This document shows positions 34,201 through 44,794 of a DNA stretch of 64,000 bases, piece after piece (the first letter of the stretch is position 1; each line of letters begins with the position of its first letter). The stretch covers positions 7,357,501 to 7,421,500 of the forward strand of contig OV050031.1 of assembly GCA_920105625.2 (NCBI GenBank). Reading direction: 5' to 3'. The DNA is from Clusia tigrina (taxonomy: Eukaryota; Arthropoda; Insecta; Diptera; Clusiidae). The notes under the pieces are model-generated. The model was not told where the DNA came from. It saw only the letters and a program-made list of their open reading frames with translations, and made no database searches. The translations under genes and the position numbers were made by a program.

Positions 34201-35611
34201 GTATGACAAAGCGCAGTCACGTCCTGCAAGAAAGTCTCGAAGACAGAGCAAATTGTAGTCAAATATTTGAAAATTCCATAATTCACATGAATATTAAAGT
34301 CACCGCTCACTGTCACTGCAATTAGCTGCCCCTCCCCTTCCAGGAACATACAGAAACATGACAAATTGAAATTTTCCCTGCAACAAAAGCGGAAAGCAGA
34401 GAAATTGCTCAGAGTTATGCTTCTAAGCATTACTCAAGCTATTGACACCGCAAACAGACATAAATTCGCCATATATAAAGAAGCAACAAAAAAGGAGCAG
34501 AAAAAGAATAAGGAAAATATGAGAATAAAGCAAATCAACATCCACAATGCCTGCGGTGAACAGCAAATGAAGATATATTACCAAGGCAGCACGTGTAGGA
34601 CCTCCGCAAATGCCTGCGAGCTGCTGAGTAGTTCTGATTCGGTGCCTGCTTCTGCGTTTCATGCTTTCGTTGCTGCATCTGACTCACTTACCGTGTGCAC
34701 AACTCCGTGCACACAGCTGTGTGTGTGTGTGAGCCCCACCGAGCGCCTCGGAGCAGCCGTGAAAATAGGAACACTCATTTCCCAGGCATGGCCAGACAAA
34801 TTAAGTTACGTTGATTTCATTTTCTTTGCTTTCTGTTGTTGCGCCTTCATGCCGCGCTTTGTTCGCCAGTTACATTTCTCTTTATGTGCCTTGCTTGCAG
34901 ATCTTCCGCTCCATTTTATTAAGCGAGTTTTAAGCAGCCGAAGCAGCCAGGATATTGGCCTTAGCCGTAATGCCGATACAAGACAACAGACGTGGTGTAT
35001 GCAGGACAAAGCCGCCGCCTATTTCTGACGCATTTAATCATTTTTCATGCTGCTTTTGTGGAAAATTTGCCTGTTTCAAATATTTGCAGGCGGAGAAGTT
35101 ATTTGTAGGCTCAGAAGTTATTTGAATGGCAAGGATGCAGTGCTTCTAACGTGAATTAAAAGTTGTTCAAGGGCGTGGGTGGGGAGGGGTCCGGTATAAA
35201 AAAGTGAAGCGAACAGGACAGCAAACCAATGAGAAAAATTAGCATGGAGTGGTTGAATAGTTCCCTACACAATGGAATAGCGTTCCTAATTAAGCATCCA
35301 CCAACATTATAATGAGCCTTAAGCTGGAAGTTGTTTGGGGAGAACATCTTTGATTCATATGTAATGAAGGACGCATCATTTTCCATGGGACGATGATACA
35401 TCACCAGGACATAAACTCTCTTTAAGCGTCAGCTTCTAAACTTGTGTGTGGAAATCTTATGTGAATCGGGACTTGCGTGTATGTGTGAATAGTGGGCATG
35501 GAAATGTTGTTGTCAAACCAACTTTTACTATTACACATATTTAATTCTTTACAGCTAAACGGATGCAGGTCGCCTCTCGCCTTTCATATGTTTGTTTCCC
35601 TAGAGAGATAT
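34201..35611. other. Unique-looking island with an unassigned 220-codon frame
   Basis: An open frame runs from 34366 to 35028 (plus). It starts MKFSLQQKRKAEKLLRVM, is Lys/Glu-rich at first, then Cys/Ser/Phe-rich with a hydrophobic segment FIFFAFCCCAF. It has no recognised domain, and the overlapping minus-strand frames are also open. A chance frame in GC-richer DNA is the simplest reading; a single-exon lineage-specific gene cannot be excluded. Confidence 0.35.
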
Positions 35612-35942
35612 AGTGCCTTCAGAGAAAATTATGGCCTCAGAGAAAGGCAAATTGTGGCCTCAGAGAAAGGGAAATTTTAGCCTCAGAGAAAGGGAAATTG
35701 TGGCCTCAGAGAAAGGAAAATTGTGGCCTCAGGGAAAGGCAAATTGTGGCCTCGGAGAAAGGCAAATTGTGGCCTCATAGAAAGGGAAAGTGTGTCCTCA
35801 GAGAAAGGGAAATTGTCGCCTCAGAGAAGGGGAAATTGTGGCCTCAGAGAAATACAAATTGTGGCCACAGAGAAAGGAAAATTGTGGCCTCAGAGAAAGG
35901 GAAATTGTAACCTCAGAGAAAGGGAAATTGTGGCTTCAGAGG
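35612..35942. repeat. 23-bp minisatellite, about 14 copies
   Basis: The unit runs CCTCAGAGAAAGG(G/C)AAATTG followed by TGG. Because 23 is not a multiple of three, the plus strand is open in two frames with a 23-residue period (WPQRK, ASEKGKL, LRERQIV words). These are repeat by-products. Confidence 0.96.
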
Positions 35943-36215
35943 ATTGCACACAACTTTTAAAATCAATTTATTCACATAGGCATATTGTCAGCAAGATATA
36001 TATATTAGGTATATAGTTAGCAAGATTCTGCCTTGTTACAACCACATTTGTGTATTATAGTACAGCTGATCAGAAAAGTTTCATTTGATAATCCTGTGAC
36101 CGAAAGAATCTTTCTTGGGGAAGATTGTTTCGGCCTTCAAATGTTGTCTTTTGACTAGTACTTAATGGATATCCAGTCGTCTGTGACACTGCCCTTGGTC
36201 TAATGAATAACATGT
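35943..36215. other. No gene seen
   Basis: AT-rich linker between the 23-bp array and the inverted LTR; nothing recognised. Confidence 0.4.
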
Positions 36216-36875
36216 TGTTACCTAATTGCCTTCTCGAGACACTTTTTACCAAGCTCAATACTTGGATTCGTATCGCTGGATTGTGTAATAAGCAAACAAT
36301 TCCTTCGAACAGTTGGAACAATTGGCTTTATTAGTATTCGTCCAACTTATAGGTAAGGCGGCTACCCGAAAAGGGCGCACTTAGGCCAACATTGACCCTT
36401 TGTGATAAAACCAACCAATTTCAACTCCAATTGGCTTTAAAAGTTCGCTCGCTTCTTACACTTCGTCTTCAGTTAGTCAATTGTTGCAACACACTTTTCT
36501 ATTTACATCGCTCTGCGACGATCACTTGTTAACTCTCCGTTGCTAAAACGACGCTCACGCTACTTGCTGCCACTCTCAGAATTCGGCTATGATGATTTTG
36601 CCACTGTCACTACGATCTGCTACTACGATGTCCACACTTTCGGCTACGCTCACTGTTTCACTGCTGCTGCTACTGCTTGTTCACTTGTTCACTTTCACTT
36701 ATTTACTCGTGCTGATGTCTCATGTGCAATCGCTTTTATACCTCTGGCACATGAGAACCTCAACCTGTCTCCGAACGCAGTTTCGCAGGCCTTCTCGCGT
36801 GTGCTTTCTAGGGGTTGAAATCGACGCTCATCTTAAAGCCATCAACCAATCAGATGGCGTGTCGATTTCGTAACA
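36216..36875 (-). repeat. Solo LTR, minus orientation
   Basis: Inverted copy of the LTR at 32817-33412. On the plus strand it starts TGTTACCTAATTGCC and ends ATTTCGTAACA, so the intact LTR termini are TGTTAC...GTAACA. The flanks are ATGT (36212-36215) and ATAT (36876-36879), a near-match target duplication. It is longer than its partner mainly because of an 80-bp insertion at 36355-36434. TATA box (minus) AGAGGTATAAAAG is at 36733-36745. Confidence 0.88.
36355..36434 (-). repeat. Nested LINE 3'-tail insertion in the LTR
   Basis: Absent from the otherwise matching LTR at 33.27 kb. Read on the minus strand it contains ATCACAAAGGGTCAAT, GGCCTAAGTGCGCCC and ends CCGCCTTACCTAT, the same repeat as 30107-30180. 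It is a very short 5'-truncated insertion that postdates the LTR. Confidence 0.8.
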
Positions 36876-37559
36876 ATATATTCCCTTCCGTTAGTTTTGC
36901 GAATTGTTCCATCACTGGATTGTGTCGAGTGATTCAAGAACACTTGATTAGTAGTTCTGGCTTTGATTTAAGTGGTTTCATTAAACACCAATGCATGGAA
37001 GTAGTTGTTAACCAAGTTTCCTAACTACACAATTAACTACGATTAGTACCCCGTTTAGTCCTATAAAACTTCTATCGCCTCTGCTTCTAAGTCACAACTA
37101 TACTCCAGCACTTTTAACTGATATAGGGTGCTGTGGAGGTCTTCCCAAATAGTTCTTCTTTGTAACTAAACGGAATACAGTTGTATAATATTACTAAGAC
37201 GACTCCCAGAATTTGATTTAAGAACTCTGATTCAACCAAATTGTGGCACCTTTGGGCAGGAGGGTATGTAAAGATACCGGAGTAGGATGATAGATCTCCT
37301 ATTCAGTATGTACTCTACGTCAATTAAGTCTCTCTGGTTTAGTTTCAACTATTTCCGTGCTAATCACTTTCACTTGAGAATTTCTTTACTGTTTTGTTTG
37401 GAGCGTCCCTTACTACAACACTCTAGTGGAAAGAGTCTTTCTTTATGAGCATCGATTCCTTATGAACACAGATTTAGTGACTTCGAACAAATGTTTTAGA
37501 ATTTACTTTGCAACCTGAATATTAGAGTAGGGGTTAGTTAATGTTCCTTTGTAGATTTT
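36876..37559. other. No gene; possible LTR remnant
   Basis: ATCACTGGATTGTGT at 36911-36925 matches the terminal region of the LTRs here. The following 100-200 bases may be another, more diverged LTR on the minus strand. Otherwise nothing is recognised. Confidence 0.35.
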
Positions 37560-40500
37560 TTGATAACTTGTCATACTTTGATTTCTATAAGCGATAATTT
37601 CTGCTCACATATGCACCCGCATATTCCATGTCTCCTCTTCCCATTAATTGCCGCTTGTCAACTCAATGTGCCCAAAATTCTTATTGAACTCCCACATGTA
37701 TGCGGGTATTTGTGGTGCCCCCTCCCCGCCGCCACTGTTAAATTTTTTCTGTGAATCATGCATAAATTATGCCTTATCTGCCACAGTTGACCCCGGCCAA
37801 ACTGAGCGCTGATAAACTGATTATCCTGCCTTACTATTTATTTGAGGGCGGGCATGTTGCCGGCCTGCACACGTGCAGATAATTGTATGTACGTATGGAA
37901 GGATGTGTGTGTGTGGGCGGAATGTCTGGCCGGCCATTTAACAAGCTGCCATAATTGAAAAATAATGAAGTAACTCATGTAACTCGTGTAGCTGCGGTGC
38001 GTTGGATAAGCCCGAAACACGTGTCCTTTAAACTGTTTTATTAATTAGATTGAAATCAATTAAATTAACATTTAACGGCGGAGCAAATGGCTTAACATGA
38101 CTTAAATGCCCACAGCTCAGAGTAATTAAAGGCATTTTCCCTGCACTTACACATGGAAATTTGTACGGAAACTCACACACATTGAAAAATTGCAGTAATT
38201 ATAAATCCTGCACACAGACGCTTAACGCTCTGGCTTCAATAATCTGCTTTGCCACATTTGACGGTCGCCTTTCCCTGCGCCTTAGCAGCTTACCACTTCC
38301 ACTGCCTCCACGCGGACGCTTTGTCATTCGATATTCACGCTCAACGATTTATGAGTTAATTAATGAAGTATCCTTTTGACGCTCAAGCCGCTCTGCATTA
38401 GCTTTGTATTTACACACTCACCGCCCGGCCCAACCACTCAAACGCTTTGACCCTTCCATGACCTCCCCAGCGCCGAGGCTGATGCCGATGCTGAGACTGA
38501 GGCTGCATAGTGTCTTTGTCTTGGCTGAGCTTTTTAAATATTTCAGCTGTCCTTGTTGTTGTTGATTATGATTAATGGTGTTGTTTTTCGGTTCCGATGT
38601 CATGCGAGTTGGCTGCGTCCATGCCAGAAATGAATATGTGGCCAAATTTCCTTGGCGGGGTGTGCGTGTCCGTTGAGTGTTTGCGTGGTGGGGGCGGGTT
38701 GAAGCGCTGCTGTGTTGCCTTACAAGCTTGTAACATATTTGATTGGACGTGCAGCAGGATGTGGCACGCATTTCGATGTGATTAAGTATTGCCTCGGACA
38801 ATATTTTGATAGAGATAAGATTGTAAGTGGAAAGTGACGTTGAGCCGGCGGATATTTTGAGCCACTCAAGCAGCTTATGACAAATGTTCCCCAAGTAAAG
38901 TGCACCAAGTGTCAGTCACGACACTGACATGCTGTCGGCTGATTGAGCCGTAAGGATGTGCAATCTCAATCAATTTGCTCCTCCTCCTCCTGGGACATTT
39001 AGGAGACTATTTAAAAGGAAACTACTCGCAATGAATTCACTAATGACGACGGGCACAATAGCAGCTGAAGACTCAATTATGGTTAATATAATTAATCATT
39101 GCAAACTATTTGCAGCGAACCGAACTTCTGCAACTCAGCGTTTGCGTCCTCACGGCATTCGAAGGCAGCGACTTGCTATCGACGCTCCACTTCTCAGTTC
39201 CCTCGTCGCCTCCAATTAGGTCAGAGCCACGTAAGCGGATCATTTAATAGCGGCGGGAGCAAAGTACTTCACAGCCAGTTAAACTAAATGCTTGCTACAC
39301 CAGTCGACCGCAATTGGCCCCGCCACACCCGCCACACCCGCAACTCTTCTACACAAAATCGATGACATCGATACTCGTACCTTTCATTTTCATGCTTTTC
39401 CGTTCAGTTCCTCGTTTCGAGTTGCCTGTACTCTACCGCCGCTCCTGCCGTTCACCGTCCCCGCTACCCATAAAACCAGGCAGTGCATTAATTCAGTGCT
39501 CCTTCTTCCCTTCGCTCCACTATTACCACTTTTATGATGCGCTGCTTCTTATTGTATTACCGCATACATTTTCTTCACTTTTATAGTCCTGCACATTATG
39601 CACACACACACTCGCGCCCACACGAGCGAGCGAACACTAATGCAGTTGTGTCCGTGTGTGCGTTTGTGTGGCAATGGGTTTCGCCAGTTTTATTTTTATA
39701 TTTCTTTTCTTCTTGTCTATTATGCAAATATCCTGCTTGTGCACACCCAATCACGACGGCAGATTCAGATGTTATTGATCACCAACGCTAACGCCATCGT
39801 CAACGCCACCGCCACCGCCACCGCTGTTCGAAATGGCCCGTTTTTAACTACATTGACACATATTTTTTAGTGCTACCCCATGTGGGAGAGGTCTAATAAA
39901 ACAATGTTTTTTATGTTTACTGTCGAGCTCGTTAGGATGCAAAGAAAGCATGGTAATCGCGGTATAAATCGAACTGGGGATTTTGACGAATTTATGCATT
40001 TGTGTGCTCAGCATTTCGAGGAATCCAATTTTGGTACCTGTCCTCCTGGCTCTTGTTTTGGTACCATTCTACTCAGTGGACGTAGTTGCATGGAAGCCGA
40101 CCGAGTTAGACACACAGCGACCCTTGGGGATGTTAATGGGGGAGTCACAGTTGTTTTGTAAAGGTGAGTAGGGTGAGTGTATAGCTTGTTTAATTTCAAT
40201 TTGGTATACGGTGAAAGGTTTCTGTTAGAATCATGAAAATGGTGAGGAATTGAACTACTCCCTCGCATATGTGGGTGCTGTTTATTTCACAAATTGAAAT
40301 GTCTTGAAGACCCTTAAAAGAGCCTCTTTATTCATATTGCCGATTAAACTATACCGCTGTAAACTTCTCCAATATTTTGACTATTGAGATTATCAATTTT
40401 CATTAGTATATGTGCATGTGATGACGTCACAGTCACAGTGACTAAATTAGCATGTAGGAGGATTCTGCTTTTGGTTCACAAACAACTTGTCATAAGACTA

Positions 40501-40913
40501 CTGGATACGAACATTATAAACCCTCGTATAGAACAATGTTTTCCATACGTTTTAAGAAGGACTCTGGCAAGGACGATGTGTGGTGACTTCTGAAGCCACC
40601 TTAAAGTCTTTCAATACAAACTTTACAGTCTTTGAGATATTGTTATTACTATTATTATTATACCTTTCACCATAACTAATTATGTCTGCCAGAAGTTGGA
40701 GCAATGCGTACTAGCAACTAAGTCCTTTGACTCGTTGTGAAGATGAAATTCGTCCACTGACAATTTTCCCCCGCACAAATTCTTGCTTATTCAAAAAATA
40801 ATGAATCAAAGTAGGCGAATCAGATTTTGATTCGTTTGTTTCTTTCTTTTGTATGAAAACAATTCTCAATCACGTTAAACTTTCAGCGGTTAAATATTGA
40901 TTGAGAATCTCTC
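37560..40913. other. Unique-looking island (about 37.6-39.9 kb) and spacer
   Basis: GC-richer DNA with short GT, CA and ACCGCC tracts. Many overlapping frames of 60-158 codons lack domains. The longest (38418-38894, minus) is Ser/Thr/Gln-rich from low-complexity DNA. A TACTCGTA octamer lies at 39372-39379. A 93-codon frame at 39880-40161 (plus) is unrecognised. Confidence 0.4.
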
Positions 40914-41087
40914 ATAAAGCAGAGTAAAGCAGAGTAAGAACAAAGCAGAGTAAGAAACAAGGTACAAGGCAGAGTGAGAAACAAGGAGAGTAAGAAACAA
41001 CGAGAGTAAGAAACAAAGCAGAGTAACAAACATAGCAGAGTAACAAGCAAAGCAGAGTAACAAGCAAAGCAGAGTAACAAACATCCA
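40914..41087. repeat. 17-bp minisatellite
   Basis: About ten copies of GCAGAGTAACAAGCAAA and variants (AGTAAGAAACAA). It accounts for the Leu/Cys/Phe-rich frames on the minus strand. Confidence 0.92.
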
Positions 41088-41835
41088 CAGTGGAGAAACA
41101 AACGTCTAAAGAATCTAAGCAAGTTGGACTAAACCAGAGAACTGCTGTGAACCGGGAAGTCTTTATTCTGTTGACGAACCCTGGAATGGCTGAGCTATAC
41201 TTCGGCTCCGAATAAGTTCGTGACATAAAGGTTTAGAAAGAAGCATTTTTCAGACCGTGTCCGTGGCAGGCTATGAACCCATCCCTGTGAACCTATCCCT
41301 ATGAACCCTATGAACCCATGACCCCCTTGAGATATTGTTTTGCAGAAATGAGGTAAAAAAGAAAGACATCTCCATGAGAGACAATTGGAAAACACCCAAT
41401 AGCCAGTCAAGGAGATTATGGCAGGACACTATTCACCAACCAAACACAACACAGTGACTTCATTGGCTCAATAGCAAAACCACACGAGTCTAAAAATGAT
41501 ACTCAAACCAGGAGACTTATCGCAGATTGCCCAATGATACCAGTACCTGAAATATATTTCCTCCATCCATCTATATTTTTTAATACAATTTTATCTCCTC
41601 CACTCAATCGCTGTCTCGAAGAATGAGGCCTTTTCAGAGATTTGTATACATGCAACTTAATCGGCGATAGCCCGAAAGGGACTTGAACAGGCCTCAGTGA
41701 GTCTAAGGACAACCAAACAACCTAATCGGCAATTACAGAGTTTTAACAAGAGATAAATTTACCTCGAGTTCAATAGATGGAACAACTTTAGCTCCTCTTA
41801 ACCTCACCTAATGCTGACACCCTAGAATGAAGAAG
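41088..41835. other. No gene seen
   Basis: A 16-base near-duplication of (CCT/CCC)ATGAACC-like words occurs at about 41275-41320. No coding motif was found. Confidence 0.4.
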
Positions 41836-42011
41836 TACAGTTTGGGCCAAAAGTCACAATGTTGTTTAAAAATTTAATAACTTTTTCGTTTATATATATA
41901 TATATATATATTTTTTTTTTTCAGATTATAAAATATACAAAAAAAATATATAAACGAAAAAGTTATTAAATTTTTAAAGAACATTGTGACTTTTGACCCA
42001 CCCTCTCTGTA
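41836..42011. mobile_element. Mariner-type MITE with long inverted repeats
   Basis: It starts TACAGTTTGGGCCAAAAGTC and ends in the complement of TACAGAGAGGGTGGGTCAAA. The arms are about 55 bp (CACAATGTTNTTTAAAAATT, AATAACTTTTTCGTTTAT) around a TATATA/poly-T core. TA dinucleotides bound both ends. There is no coding capacity. The TACAG(G)GTGGG-type terminus is typical of mariner-superfamily ends. Confidence 0.88.
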
Positions 42012-42761
42012 TGAAGAATTATGAAGTAAACTATCGTCGACACATTTCAGTTCTTTGGAGAGCTTATTTAGCTAATTGCTTTTTTGAGATCGACGAGAAA
42101 TAAAGTTACCAGTTGGAACCGTGAACCTTGACAAGCATTGACCAACTGCAGGTTTTCCTAACCAGGGATCTGACTATGCCTAATTAAGCTCTACCCTGAT
42201 CCCTCATCTTACTATATTGAGTATGTCTGATAGTTTACTTTTTACAGCAAGATATTTGTCGATTCCATTCTGAGCTGTTCTTCGTAGTATATAATATATA
42301 TCTAGAAATATATATCTAAATGTGTGCTCATCTACTCTGAGATAGAGTTAGCGTAGGAAGGTGTCCAGTTAATGTGTCGTATAAAATTGTTATGTGTTTT
42401 CTTGTTAAATGCTTTCACGCGAACGGAGGCGATTCTTGTGAACGAACCGCCACCGTTATCGTAGATTTCTTAGGTGTTAATTGCGTTTGACACCTTGGAA
42501 ACGCATCAAATAAATCTGATTGAAATTTCATGCGATTTTTCTGATCGCGAACTCTGTTTGGTGGTCGAATAGACACTATTCCGCAATTTGTTGCTGCTTC
42601 CCCGAAAATGTGTTTACAGAACCTTCGGGCATAGCTCAATAGGCAGAAGAGTTTTGTGCAACACTGATTACATGACTTCATGTTTTAATTAGGAAAGAAG
42701 GTATCGAACTACAATCGAAGATGGGGGTTAACGTAAGGGAATGAGGCCCAGCCGAAGTACC
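42012..42761. other. No gene seen
   Basis: AT-rich sequence with TATATA-rich DNA near 42280-42320. A TAGCTCAATAGGC word at about 42632 resembles a tRNA A box but lacks the rest of a tRNA. Confidence 0.4.
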
Positions 42762-42995
42762 ATTAACTTTTACACAGACGGCTCTAAAGCGATGGATGGT
42801 ATGGGAGCAGGCATCTACTACTCATAGTTGGGAATTAGGCAGCCTATAAAGTTGCCTGACCAGAGCAGTATCTTTCAAGCGGAAGTCTTTGCTGTGAGGA
42901 AAGCCGCAGAGATAGCCTACACTAAGACAGGAAATGAATCAAAAATTAATATATACGAGTATGTGGACAGCCAGGCAGCGATAAAAGTGATTAAC
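42762..42995 (+). pseudogene. LINE RNase H domain, with a 6-bp insertion
   Basis: It reads INFYTDGSKAMDGMGAGIYY, a stop, then LPDQSSIFQAEVFAVRKAAE and INIYEYVDSQAAIKVIN before a stop. The catalytic residues Asp (YTDGS), Glu (QAEVFA) and Asp (VDSQAA) are all present. Compared with INIYSDSQ in the copies at 15.3 and 50.8 kb there are two extra residues, caused by six bases that form TACGAGTA at 42954-42961. It has at least two stops and is a relic of an I/LOA-type LINE. Confidence 0.85.
42954..42961. other. Candidate transposon excision footprint (TACGAGTA)
   Basis: Deleting CGAGTA leaves a single TA and restores the RNase H reading to INIYVDSQAAIK without shifting the frame. TA, four bases, TA is the footprint form left by Tc1-family elements such as Minos, whose ends begin CGAG. 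Confidence 0.6.
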
Positions 42996-43064
42996 TGATA
43001 CAGCAGAGCGAACTCAATGAGATATATGGCTACGCAACTGCCTTCCTGGCAATAAACTCTAACT

Positions 43065-43480
43065 CTCTATACTCGGATTCGTACCACTGGATTATGTAGT
43101 AATCAAATAATCGCTGATTAAATTAAAATAACTAACTTTATTTAATTATTGCTGTCTATACACTTAGTATTAGGCTTCAAGTTAACTTTATTACAATTTG
43201 CACTTTAGTTAATAATTCATTTAATCACTTTATTACTTCTTAATACTGTAACTGCTACAAGTAAAATGCACACTGTTACACAATGTTACGATTAGAATTC
43301 ATCTGCGTTTGTATTTTAATAGTGTGGTGGCTTATATACCTTTCTTAGGGTTGAAGTAGATAATTCTAGAATATTCTCTTCACTAGTAAAGAAGTGTGGA
43401 GAACATTCTAGACCATTATCTACACCTCGATAGAAGTTTTTTCCTGCATGGATTGTGTCTTGGCTTAAATACATAGGGTG
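43065..43480 (-). repeat. LTR-like sequence with heat-shock elements
   Basis: The end motif ACCACTGGATTATGT (43083-43097) matches the terminal region of the other LTRs here. A minus-strand TATA box GGTATATAAG lies at 43331-43340. Upstream of it (higher coordinates) are a perfect heat-shock element at 43364-43376 and a second, partial one at 43401-43412. Exact LTR ends and target duplications are not clear, so the boundaries are approximate and the LTR assignment is inferred. Confidence 0.5.
43364..43376. promoter_or_regulatory. Perfect three-unit heat-shock element
   Basis: TTCTAGAATATTC fits TTCnnGAAnnTTC exactly. It lies 24 bases from the TATA box on the minus strand. GAACATTCTAGA at 43401-43412 gives two more units plus a partial one. 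The two sites are the arms of an imperfect inverted repeat, 43355-43422. Confidence 0.6.
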
Positions 43481-44187
43481 GTGCACTCATTCTCATACCC
43501 CAGATGGGATCCTAAAATTATGCAATCATATATGTTTCAATATTCTGGCCATTTCTGAATACTTCATGCTTGCTTTATTGGAGTTATTGTTACAAATGTA
43601 TTAAAAATGACAAGAAAATTAGAAATATACCTCCATATGAATCGAAATTTTAAATCCTTGTTCCACTCAGCTACCACTTTACTAGCTAAGTTAACTGAAA
43701 CTATGACGTAAGGACATCCTATTGTGCCTTGTGATGTTTTCATATTATTACTGTGCGAACATTGTGCAACTAACGATCCCCCAATGTGCCATTGTCATTG
43801 CGGAATATTATTGATTACATATTTGTCGGTCTTATTTTTTTGTTGGTTGTGTCGACTATGAAAATACGCTATACGAGTACACACCAGACACTGCAATGGA
43901 CTCTCTATAATTGTGCCACACTCATATTCACATAAATTCATGGGAGTCTATGGTCACAAGGCATTGAATGTACCTCGGGCTTCTCTAGTCAAAGTGCTTC
44001 GTATGCACAGAGCATGGTCGCTATTCCAAATCTAACCTTTCTTCGGCTGCTGGTCTCTCTGGAAATCTGTCACATTCTTTGTCTGCTGTTCTCTCTGGAA
44101 ATCTCTCACATTACTTCACTGCTGGGCGGTTCACCAAACTATTAGGATGGTTTCCTGCAACATGAAGGGGGAGTCGTGCCTTTCCCG
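43481..44187. other. No gene seen
   Basis: AT-rich DNA with a TACGAGTA octamer at 43872-43879. A short direct duplication (TGCTG.TCTCTCTGGAAATCT) lies at about 44048-44106. Confidence 0.4.
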
Positions 44188-44341
44188 GCGCTGTCCTTGC
44201 GCTGACTATCACCATCCCAAGTAAGAAAACTTTTTAGTCAGTGCTTGAACGGCGCCACACCGTGGCATCACAATGGACCATTTTGTGTGCTCAAGTGTGC
44301 TTTTGGCAAACTAGGAGACCACTCCTACCTACCAACCTACC
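44188..44341 (+). repeat. Dispersed repeat, LINE 3'-tail-like (copy B)
   Basis: The inverse partner of 18327-18479. It ends CTCCTACCTACCAACCTACC, a short tandem tail typical of insect LINE 3' ends. A CACAATGGACC word inside is shared with the LINE tail at 52.06 kb. Confidence 0.85.
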
Positions 44342-44409
44342 TTTTTCTGCTGGTCTCAAGTTTTTCTGATGTATTTGGTTATTTTACTCATATTTTATAA
44401 TATAATTAA

Positions 44410-44573
44410 TAATAGGTGCAAAATGGCTTGGAAGACTGCTTAGAAGGAGTACTTCACCTCGAACACAAAAAGATTTTGCAAGAAGTGTTTCGAGGTCACG
44501 TCCCGGGAGGCATTCGCACTAGAGTCTTCATGGCTGCAAGACTAGCATGTTTCCCACTAGACCATAAAGGGCA
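44410..44573 (-). repeat. Candidate tRNA-derived SINE or tRNA-like relic
   Basis: Read on the minus strand it begins CCCTTTATGGTCTAGTGGGA, very like the start of tRNA-Glu, with an A box TGGTCTAGTGG (about 44554-44564). About 44 bases further on is a degenerate B box GTGCGAATGCC (about 44511-44521). Acceptor and T stems do not pair well, so it is not a working tRNA. The homology-free downstream part (to about 44410) would be the SINE body. The plus-strand 73-codon frame with GGIRTRVF is this tRNA-like sequence read backwards. Confidence 0.45.
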
Positions 44574-44794
44574 ACAGGATATCAATTTCATTGGCAATAT
44601 TCTATCATATGCTATAATATACGCTCATACGACTTAGTTTGACGATGCTTCTTAAAATCAGAACTGTCACTGTCTTCATCAGCAAAGAAAATTAGTGCAG
44701 GGCTATCAAACATTATCACTGTAACATGGGACTTGGGACAGATAGAAACATAAAAAAGCTGGTATGACTACCAGGACTCGTACATATGCAAGCG
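44574..44794. other. No gene seen
   Basis: A short AT-rich linker before the 22-bp array; it ends in ATGCAAGCGCCAGAAG, which matches variant units inside the array. Confidence 0.4.

Noticed and set aside
38418..38894. 158-codon minus-strand frame
   Set aside because: Low-complexity Ser/Thr/Gln/Asn composition, overlapping open frames, no motif.
42625..42715. Possible tRNA (TAGCTCAATAGGC followed later by TATCGAAC)
   Set aside because: Box spacing is too long and no acceptor or anticodon stem can be drawn.
44416..44637. 73-codon frame with GGIRTRVF and ACFPLDHKG
   Set aside because: Reverse reading of a tRNA-like sequence, not a protein gene.
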